Notes under the pieces: model-generated
The model's input: only the letters and a program-made list of their open reading frames with translations
What the model was told of the DNA's origin: nothing
Database searches by the model: none
Shown: one piece after another, positions 8,067 through 14,728 of the stretch
Numbering within the stretch: the first letter of the stretch is position 1
How the letters are laid out: each line of letters opens with the position of its first letter
Made by a program: the position numbers and the translations under genes
From: Pseudomonadota bacterium
GTDB taxonomy: Bacteria > Pseudomonadota > Alphaproteobacteria > Rhizobiales > Xanthobacteraceae
Direction: 5' to 3'
Assembly (NCBI GenBank): GCA_023435725.1
Contig: JAEYRD010000107.1
Span: forward strand, 1 to 64,000
Length of the DNA stretch: 64,000 bases

Positions 8067-9863
8067 TCAGGCCTTGTGATGGACAGTCTGCAGGCCGTAG
8101 ACCGGCGTCGGGATGCTCTCGTAGCGCGCCTTCAACTGCAGGGAAAGGAATTGCGAGTAATGTCGCGACTGATGCAGATTGCCGCCGTGGAACCATAGGC
8201 CCTCCTGCTGCGTCGGCTTCCACATGTTGCGCTGCTCACCTTCCCATGGACCGGGGTCCTTTGTCGTATTCGAGCCGAGGCCCCAGACCTTGCCGACTTT
8301 GTCGGCCATTTCCGGACTCACGAGATCGGCGACAAAGCCGTTCATCGAGCTGTAGCCGGTGGCATAGACGATCACGTCCGCTGGCAATTCCTTGCCGTTG
8401 TCGAGCCTGACGCCGTTGGGCGTGATCTCCTCAACCTGTCCAGCGAACAGTTTGATTTTGCCGTCAATGATAAGCTGTGAGGCGCCGACGTCGATGTAAT
8501 AGCCCGAGCCGCGGCGCAGATATTTCATGAATAGCCCGGAATCGTCGTCACCGAAGTCGAGCCTGAAGCCGGCCTTCTCCAGCCCGGCATAGAAAGCGGC
8601 GTCATCCTGACGGATCTTGTCGTAGACCGGCTTCTGAAACTGATTCAATATCCGGTAGGGCAGTGAAGCGAAGATCAGATCGGCCTTTGCCGTCGTCGTT
8701 CCGGCGCGGACGGCGCGTTCGGAATAGAGATCGGCGATACTCTCCATCAGCGAATCCGAGCGCACAATGTGCGTCGTTGAGCGCTGCACCATCGTTACGT
8801 CGACGCCGGCCTCGTATAGCGCGGCGCAGATGTCATGGGCCGAATTGTTCGAGCCGATCACCACTACCTTCTTGCCTTTGTAGCCGGCAGAGCCGGGATG
8901 GCGTGAAGAATGGTGTTGCTCGCCTTGGAACGTTTCCATGCCTTTGATTTTCGGCATGTTCGGCTTGGCCGACATGCCGGTCGCGAACACAAGCTGCCTG
9001 GGCCGCAGAGTAATCTCCTTGCCATCGCGTTCGACGATGACGGTCCATTCCTTCTTGGTGTCGTCCCAACTGGCGCGCTTGGCCGTGGTGTTCGTCCAGT
9101 AGTTCAGCTCCATGACCTTGGTGTACATTTCCAGCCAATCGCCGATCTTGTCCTTGGGCGAGAACACAGGCCAGTTCTTGGGGAAATCGATGTACGGCAA
9201 GTGATCGTACCAGACGGGGTCGTGCAGGCAGAGCGACTTGTAGCGGTTGCGCCAGGAATCGCCGGCGCGTGCGTTCTTTTCGACGATGATCGTCGGCACA
9301 CCGAGTTGGCGCAGCCGCGCCCCGAGCGCAATGCCTCCCTGTCCGCCGCCGATGACAAGCACGTAGGGCTGGGTCTTGAAGCCGAGTTGCTCGACTTCCT
9401 CGTCACGCAGTTCCTTCCAGGTCTTGGCGCCGGGATTGACGCCGTGCCTGGCACCGAGCGGTCGGCTGAAGCCAGCCTTTTCCTCATGGGCCTTCAGTTC
9501 GGCCATGGTCGTCAAGAGCGTCCAGATCTGACCGTTCTGCAGGCGGATGAGTCCATATCCGCGCGCGACCTCGGTCTCGAACGTGATCCAAGATTCGGTC
9601 ACGCCGCCGGCTTCGGTTGGCGTTTCACCCTCGGCGGTTTTCCAGTTGCGCGGCTTCACATGCGCGAGGCAATGCGCGAGCATGTCGCGGACCTGATCGC
9701 GGCCTTCCATAGTCTTGATGTTCCAGGTGAAGGCAACGAGGTCGCGCCAGTAGCATTCCGGAGCGAACATTCCTACGGCGGTGTCGAGATCGCCCGCCGC
9801 AAGCGCGGCTTCAAACTTGTCGAGGAAAACCCGGACGCGCGCACTAAGCGTGGTGTCGAGCAT
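8067..9863 (-). CDS. FAD/NADP-dependent flavin monooxygenase with N-terminal NTF2-like domain
   Basis: The 598-residue product combines an N-terminal NTF2/SnoaL-like domain (about residues 5-140) with a flavin-containing monooxygenase. The first Rossmann motif GGGQGG (FAD) lies near 172-177, the second VVVIGSNNSAHD (NADPH) near 334-345, and between them FQGEQHHSSRHP resembles the FxGxxxHxxxW/P fingerprint of FMO and Baeyer-Villiger enzymes. It probably oxygenates a small organic substrate in the cytoplasm; the substrate is unknown. An upstream in-frame start exists at 9890, but the ATG at 9863 has a clear GGGAGGA site four bases away. It faces the sugar ABC operon convergently, with 245 bases between. 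Confidence 0.88.
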   Translation of the reverse strand: MLDTTLSARVRVFLDKFEAALAAGDLDTAVGMFAPECYWRDLVAFTWNIKTMEGRDQVRDMLAHCLAHVKPRNWKTAEGETPTEAGGVTESWITFETEVARGYGLIRLQNGQIWTLLTTMAELKAHEEKAGFSRPLGARHGVNPGAKTWKELRDEEVEQLGFKTQPYVLVIGGGQGGIALGARLRQLGVPTIIVEKNARAGDSWRNRYKSLCLHDPVWYDHLPYIDFPKNWPVFSPKDKIGDWLEMYTKVMELNYWTNTTAKRASWDDTKKEWTVIVERDGKEITLRPRQLVFATGMSAKPNMPKIKGMETFQGEQHHSSRHPGSAGYKGKKVVVIGSNNSAHDICAALYEAGVDVTMVQRSTTHIVRSDSLMESIADLYSERAVRAGTTTAKADLIFASLPYRILNQFQKPVYDKIRQDDAAFYAGLEKAGFRLDFGDDDSGLFMKYLRRGSGYYIDVGASQLIIDGKIKLFAGQVEEITPNGVRLDNGKELPADVIVYATGYSSMNGFVADLVSPEMADKVGKVWGLGSNTTKDPGPWEGEQRNMWKPTQQEGLWFHGGNLHQSRHYSQFLSLQLKARYESIPTPVYGLQTVHHKA

Positions 9864-10205
9864 CACTTCCTCCCGGAGGTCGTTTTGCAATCGTTCTACG
9901 CAGGCAGCCTAACCTTACCCCAACCATCGTGCGAATCCAGACCCGCGCGGCAGGGTTCCCGGTCAGCTTCAGCGGCTCTCAGCACTCGCCTGCAACACCG
10001 CCGTTTTGCCCACCGACGATGGGCTTTATTTGCTGCGATGCATGCGTCCGGAATTGGCCCCAAGCGGCCGACCCGGCTTGTCGCCAGATGTCCGCTCTTT
10101 GATGGCCAAGCGAACTCGATATGCTCGACCTGAGCTCTTCCGTGTGTGTGGCAATGCGGACCTCGCCATCCCGCACGCGTGTACCGGATCTACGAGTACA
10201 CGCCC
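9864..10205. other. Gene-free stretch upstream of the flavin monooxygenase
   Basis: No gene is supported in these 342 bases. Short frames on both strands have poor codon use. The part around 10070-10140 (GGCCGACCC, TGTCCGCTCTTTGATGGCC) resembles decayed intergenic repeat material rather than coding DNA. The promoter of the monooxygenase gene should lie near its 9863 end. Confidence 0.4.
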
Positions 10206-10565
10206 CTATTCCAGGGTCGGGTGATCCCGCTGCACCGTCTCGCGGATCCAGCTTGCATGGATCGCGCGAAACAGGATCTGCGCGGTCTTGAGATCGCCCG
10301 CCTTCATGCAGAGATCGACGATGCGATGGACCGCATCGTCGCGCATCAGCCCATCCGAAATCTTCATCGCGATTTCCATCGCGACCTTCGCCGCGCGCTC
10401 GTAGCGCTCGCTTTCGCGCTTGTCGTTTCGCGCCGAACCTGCCGCACTTGCCGCAGCTGCCTCACAGATCGCGCGGATGCGCCCGGCGGCCTCGATGTCG
10501 CCGAGCGGCCCCTCGATCGCTTCGTCCCAGACGTCCCCCTGCTTCTTCCTCGCGAACCACTTCAT
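10206..10565 (-). CDS. Conserved-looking small cytosolic protein of unknown function
   Basis: I do not recognise this 119-residue product. It begins MKWFARKKQGDVW, has no signal peptide or membrane segment, and is mostly helical by composition, with two Ala-rich helices (about residues 25-60) and a pattern in the second half (DGLMRDDAVHRIVDLCMKAGDLKTAQILFRAI) that recalls a single TPR-like helical hairpin. The frame extends upstream to 10667, but the extension is poor in coding character, and the ATG at 10565 follows GGTGGCGGGGCG. It stands alone between the LTxxQ protein and the monooxygenase, all on the minus strand. Confidence 0.6.
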   Translation of the reverse strand: MKWFARKKQGDVWDEAIEGPLGDIEAAGRIRAICEAAAASAAGSARNDKRESERYERAAKVAMEIAMKISDGLMRDDAVHRIVDLCMKAGDLKTAQILFRAIHASWIRETVQRDHPTLE

Positions 10566-10684
10566 CGCCCCGCCACCCGTGGTCTTCCGGCCGCCGCATT
10601 GTCGTGCTCCAGCTCCACCCAGCATAGAGAACCGCAGTGAGATCGGCGAGGCGGTCTTTTCCGCCACGTCTTGTCGCGACGCGC

Positions 10685-12007
10685 TCAGGACGTCCGACGT
10701 GGCCCTATCGCCTCGAACTGCGCCTTCTGCTCGTCATTCAACGTGCCATAGAAATCCTCAAGCGCAGCGCGCACTGATTTGACGCCATCCAGCATCACAT
10801 CGAGCCGCTTGTGGACCGCAGCCATGCGCGCCGGCGGCGTCATCACGTCGCTGGGCTGGCACGTAGCCTTGAGCGCATCATTGACCCTGGCGCTGGTATC
10901 CTGAAGCACTTGCAGTGCGGCACGTTGGGTCTCGTTGGGGCGGAGCCTCGCCTCGATCTCGGCGCCGGGCCAATCGAGCCCGACCGGCGCACCGCAAGTC
11001 TGCGCCAGCGATGCATTGGCGTTACTCGCCGTTGCGCGGCGCTGGTCTTCGGCCAACGCATTGAAGCGTGCCTTCTGCTCGTCGGTGAGCGACCCGTAGA
11101 ATCTGTCGAGCGCTGGTTGCACCAGCTCGACGGCCTTCACCATCGTGTCGACACGCTGCTGCATCGCCGCCAATCGACCGGGCGCCGTGGCCGCGACCTG
11201 CGTTGGGCATGACGCACGGATGATCGCGGCCGCCTGGATCGAGGCGTTGCCGAGCTCGTCGAGATTCGCGCCCTGTGTCTCCGTCGGCTGCACCGCGGCT
11301 GCGATCTGATCGACCGGCAGGCCAGCGATCTCGCGACGGTCGCTGCCGCAAAGCTGATCGAGCGGAATGCTCCTGGCGTGTCGTCGTCCCGCCGGACGTT
11401 GTGGCAGGTAGGTCGCGAGACCGTCATAGCCATAGGGACCGAAGATACCGGCATAGATGTCCGGATAGCCGTAGCCCCAGAAGCCCAGACCGTCGCCCCA
11501 GATGGTGTAGTCGTAGAGATCGTTATAGGCGAACGGCCAGAACAGTGGTCCGACCCAGCCATAGAAGCCGCCGGGGTGCTGCCACCATCCGTTGCCCGCA
11601 CCGTGCCAGCCGATCAGCGCCGCTGCGGCCGCAACCTGGGCCCGCGCCGCCGGATTGCCGATCAGGCGGCCATTGCGAAATGCGCCGGCGTGCAGGTTCA
11701 GCGCATTGCGGAGATTGGCGGGACGCACGGCCGCATTGCGGATCTGGCCGAAGTTCGGACCGCCATGCCGCGCGACGGCTCCGAACCTCGCGCCGCCATG
11801 ATGGCCGCCGCCGAAATGCGCATGACCGAAGCCATGACCACCGAAGTGACCACCGAAGTGACCGCCGCCGTGATGCCCGCCCCCGTGACCACCACCGTGG
11901 CCGCCACCATGACCACCACCGTGGCCACCGCCCCCCTTCGCCAGAGCCCCACCTGCGAGCAGGCAAGCCAAGGCCAACGCGGCGATTCCAAGAGCTGGTC
12001 GCAACAT
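10685..12007 (-). CDS. Secreted His/Gly-rich protein with two LTxxQ-type (Spy/CpxP-like) motifs
   Basis: The 440-residue product starts with a signal peptide (about residues 1-23). The mature N-terminus is a long Gly/His repeat made of HGG units (about residues 25-70), likely to bind metal ions. A Trp/Tyr/Gly-rich segment follows (about 125-190). The C-terminal half holds two similar helical repeats: MVKAVELVQPALDRFYGSLT with DEQKARFNAL, and MLDGVKSVRAALEDFYGTLN with DEQKAQFEAI, which are the LTxxQ-type motifs of periplasmic Spy/CpxP-like chaperones. The ATG at 12007 has TACGGGAGCGTAAG upstream; the longer frame to 12079 lacks support and would bury the signal peptide. Family homologues sense or buffer envelope or metal stress; that role here is an inference. 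Confidence 0.82.
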   Translation of the reverse strand: MLRPALGIAALALACLLAGGALAKGGGGHGGGHGGGHGGGHGGGHHGGGHFGGHFGGHGFGHAHFGGGHHGGARFGAVARHGGPNFGQIRNAAVRPANLRNALNLHAGAFRNGRLIGNPAARAQVAAAAALIGWHGAGNGWWQHPGGFYGWVGPLFWPFAYNDLYDYTIWGDGLGFWGYGYPDIYAGIFGPYGYDGLATYLPQRPAGRRHARSIPLDQLCGSDRREIAGLPVDQIAAAVQPTETQGANLDELGNASIQAAAIIRASCPTQVAATAPGRLAAMQQRVDTMVKAVELVQPALDRFYGSLTDEQKARFNALAEDQRRATASNANASLAQTCGAPVGLDWPGAEIEARLRPNETQRAALQVLQDTSARVNDALKATCQPSDVMTPPARMAAVHKRLDVMLDGVKSVRAALEDFYGTLNDEQKAQFEAIGPRRTS

Positions 12008-12132
12008 CTTACGCTCCCGTAGATCCGCACCAGTGAGGCATCGGAACGTGTCGGGATTTGGAACCGGCGCGCGGGCCAAAAGTTCCCGCGCCGGCCGCGT
12101 CGCGCGACCGGTCGCACCGCAACTGGCTGACG

Positions 12133-13557
12133 CTACGCCTCCGGCACGATCTTGCCGGGATTGAAGATATTGAGCGGATCGAGCGCCTTCTTCAGCGCCC
12201 GCATCGCATCGAGCGCTTCAGGCCCGAGCTCCGCCTTGAGATATTTCTGCTTGCCCTGGCCGATGCCGTGCTCGCCGGTGCAGGTGCCGTCCATCGCCTG
12301 CGCGCGCTCGACCAGGCGATGCATGAATTCCTCGCCGCGCGCCATCTCGTCGGCGTCGTTGGTGTCACACACCAGCGAACAGTGGAAATTGCCATCACCG
12401 ACATGGCCGACGATCGGCGACAGCAGGTTGAGCCGCTTGAGATCTTCCTCGGTCTCGCTGACGCAATCGGCAAGGCGCGAGATCGGCACGCAGACGTCGG
12501 TTGCGACCACGCCCACGCTGTCGCCGGGCCGCAGCGCCTTCACCGACCAATAGGCATCGTGCCGCGCCTGCCACAGTTTCGTGCGATCCTCCGGCTTGGT
12601 GGTCCAGGAGAAGTCGCCGCCGCCGCACTCCTTCGCGATCTCGCCGAAGGCCTTGGACTGCTCGGCGACCTCGATCTCGCTGCCGTGGAATTCCATCAGC
12701 AGCAGCGGCGTCTCCGGCAGCGTCAGCTTCGAATAGGCGTTGCAGGCCTTCACCTGCGCGGCATTGAGCAGCTCGATGCGCGCCACGGGAATACCGGTCT
12801 GGATCGCCAGGATGACGGCCTGACACGCCCCATGCACGCTCTCGAACGACACGGCGCCGGCCGCGATCGTATCGGGAATGCCGCGCAGGCGGATGGTCAA
12901 TTCCGAGATGATGCCGAGCGTGCCTTCGGCGCCGACGAAGAGATGCGTCAGGTCGTAGCCTGCCGACGACTTCTTGGCGCGCGTGCCCGTCGTGATGATC
13001 TCGCCGTCGCCGCGCACGACCTTCAATGCCAGCACGCTTTCGCGCATGGTGCCGTAGCGCACCGCGTTGGTGCCGGAGGCGCGCGTCGAGGCCATGCCGC
13101 CGAGCGAGGCATCCGCGCCGGGATCGATTGGAAAGAACAGGCCCTGGTCGCGCAGATGCTCGTTCAGCGCCTTGCGGGTCACGCCGGGCTGGATCACGCA
13201 GTCGAGGTCCTCGGCATGCACCGCGAGCACCTTGTTCATGTCGCGCAGGTCGATCGAGATGCCGCCGGCGGGCGCGTTGACCTGCCCCTCGAGCGAGGTG
13301 CCGGTGCCGAAGGGGATGACGGGGACGCGATTCCTGGCGCAGATCCGCACCACGTCCTGGATGTCGGCGGTCTCCTGCGCCATCACCACGCCGTCCGGCG
13401 GCTGGTTGACGATCCACGTCGTGGTGTGGCCGTGCTGCTCGCGGACGGCCTGCGAGGTGATGAGGCGATTGCCGAAGCGTGCGGCAAGCTGTTCCAGCGC
13501 GCTCGCGAGGGCTTTCGGCTCCGGCCGCGGCGGATTATTGGTGATGGTCGTACCCAC
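12133..13557 (-). CDS. FAD-binding oxidase of the GlcD/D-lactate dehydrogenase (cytochrome) type
   Basis: This 474-residue enzyme has an N-terminal FAD-binding domain of the PCMH type (PVIPFGTGTSLEGQ near residues 78-91, followed by DPGADASLGGMASTRASGTNAVRYG near 144-168) and a C-terminal FAD-oxidase domain ending with the conserved GEHGIGQGKQ. Such enzymes oxidise D-2-hydroxy acids (D-lactate, glycolate, D-2-hydroxyglutarate) and pass electrons to the respiratory chain or cytochrome c. The full-length form without an iron-sulfur partner nearby favours D-lactate dehydrogenase over the glycolate oxidase complex. The start at 13557 is preceded by GGGAGGAATTTCC on the minus strand. Confidence 0.88.
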   Translation of the reverse strand: MGTTITNNPPRPEPKALASALEQLAARFGNRLITSQAVREQHGHTTTWIVNQPPDGVVMAQETADIQDVVRICARNRVPVIPFGTGTSLEGQVNAPAGGISIDLRDMNKVLAVHAEDLDCVIQPGVTRKALNEHLRDQGLFFPIDPGADASLGGMASTRASGTNAVRYGTMRESVLALKVVRGDGEIITTGTRAKKSSAGYDLTHLFVGAEGTLGIISELTIRLRGIPDTIAAGAVSFESVHGACQAVILAIQTGIPVARIELLNAAQVKACNAYSKLTLPETPLLLMEFHGSEIEVAEQSKAFGEIAKECGGGDFSWTTKPEDRTKLWQARHDAYWSVKALRPGDSVGVVATDVCVPISRLADCVSETEEDLKRLNLLSPIVGHVGDGNFHCSLVCDTNDADEMARGEEFMHRLVERAQAMDGTCTGEHGIGQGKQKYLKAELGPEALDAMRALKKALDPLNIFNPGKIVPEA

Positions 13558-13665
13558 GGAAATTCCTCCCGACAGAAGACCGTGGCAAAGGACATATGAC
13601 CGGTCAAGTCAAGGGACCGGACGCGTGTCAGGAAGAAATTGGTGAGGGAAGGAAGTATACCGCAG

Positions 13666-14166
13666 ATGACCGCTGATGCACTCAAGGCCGAGCCATTCCG
13701 CGCCTCGATCATGCAGATCGAGCCGCAATGGATCGACTACAACGGCCACCTCAACATGGCCTATTACAACGTGATGTTCGACCGGGCGATCGACCAGATG
13801 TGGCTGCAGCTCGGGATCGGGCCGGGATACATGAAGGAGCGCAACGGCTCGACCTTCACCGCCGAATGCCATGTACGGTACTTGCGCGAGATCCACCTCG
13901 GCGATCCCGTGCAGGTGTCGGTCTGGTTGCTCGAAGCCGATGACAAGCGACTGCACACGTTCGAGGAGTTGCGGCACGCAACCGAAGGCTGGCTGTCGGC
14001 GACCTCCGAAAACATGTCGCTCCACATCGACATGGGCTCGCGAAAGGTGGCGCCTTTTCCACCCGATATAGCCGAGCGCATTCGGACCGTCATCAGGGCC
14101 CACAGCGCCGTGCCGCGGCCCGAGGGCATCGGCCGGAACGTGGCGATGCCCTCGAAACGGAGCTAA
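13666..14166 (+). CDS. Hotdog-fold acyl-CoA thioesterase (4HBT family)
   Basis: The 166-residue product has the 4-hydroxybenzoyl-CoA thioesterase-like core: DYNGHLNMAYYNVMFD near residues 26-41 (Asn/His and the Asp/Glu-bearing helix) and VRYLREIHLGDPVQVSVWLLE in the central strand. It most likely hydrolyses short or medium acyl-CoA esters; some relatives act on betainyl-CoA. The frame can start at a TTG at 13639, but the ATG at 13666 with AGGGAAGGAAG upstream looks better. It is divergent from the FAD oxidase with a gap of about 108 bases holding both promoters. Confidence 0.85.
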   Translation: MTADALKAEPFRASIMQIEPQWIDYNGHLNMAYYNVMFDRAIDQMWLQLGIGPGYMKERNGSTFTAECHVRYLREIHLGDPVQVSVWLLEADDKRLHTFEELRHATEGWLSATSENMSLHIDMGSRKVAPFPPDIAERIRTVIRAHSAVPRPEGIGRNVAMPSKRS

Positions 14167-14181
14167 CGAGCCGCCTGTGCC

Positions 14182-14307
14182 CCCTCATCCTGAGGAGCCC
14201 GCAAAGCGGGCGTCTCGGGGGATGCGGGCCACAGTCGGGCCTCACGGTTCTCTAGGCGATGCGAAACATCGTCCGGGAGACGCTCTTCGCGCTCCTCACC
14301 ATGAGGG
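14182..14307. repeat. Palindromic intergenic repeat (CCTCATCCTGAGGAG type)
   Basis: The stretch begins CCCTCATCCTGAGGAGC and ends GCTCCTCACCATGAGGG, with GC-rich complementary blocks between (GCGTCTCGGGGGATG). This pattern is a common interspersed element in Bradyrhizobium-like genomes. It sits between two convergent genes. Confidence 0.7.
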
Positions 14308-14317
14308 ACTTACACCA

Positions 14318-14488
14318 CTAGATCCTGCGGCCGCGGGCCAAGCCAACCACGGCCGAAACCAGGAACAGAACGACCGCGATGAAGAAGATGATCTTGGCGA
14401 TTTCGATCGAAGCGCCGGCGATACCGCCGAAGCCGAGGATGCCTGCGATCAGCGCGATAATCAGAAACGTCACAACCCAGCCAAGCAT
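14318..14488 (-). CDS. DUF1328 small membrane protein (YtjA family)
   Basis: This 56-residue protein (MLGWVVTFLIIALIAGILGF at the start, ending ARGRRI) consists almost entirely of two hydrophobic helices joined by GGIAGASIEIAK, the signature of the DUF1328 family. It is an inner-membrane protein of unknown function that is widespread in proteobacteria. A much longer open frame covers it on the same strand, but that extension is only the antisense shadow of the helicase gene. The ATG at 14488 follows AGAGGTTTTGACC. Confidence 0.88.
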   Translation of the reverse strand: MLGWVVTFLIIALIAGILGFGGIAGASIEIAKIIFFIAVVLFLVSAVVGLARGRRI

Positions 14489-14728
14489 GGTCAAAACCTC
14501 TGTCTTGATGTCTGTCTGCGATCGGCGCGGCTGAGGCGCCTCACTTGCCCAGACAATCTCGACGTGGGAACGAAGGTTCCTGCCCACGCGAGGTGGAAAT
14601 TTGCGCCGCCTGACGGAACAAATCGACCTGCCTCGCACGTGGAAAACCCCACCCCGGCGCCCCATATAGGCTCCAATCCCTGTTAAGAAGGCTCCCTCCC
14701 ACGACCCCGCGGTGCCATCGTGGGGCCA

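Noticed and set aside
12058..13599. Plus-strand open frame of 513 codons opposite the FAD oxidase
   Set aside because: Antisense shadow with no recognisable motifs; the minus-strand product has all GlcD-type features.
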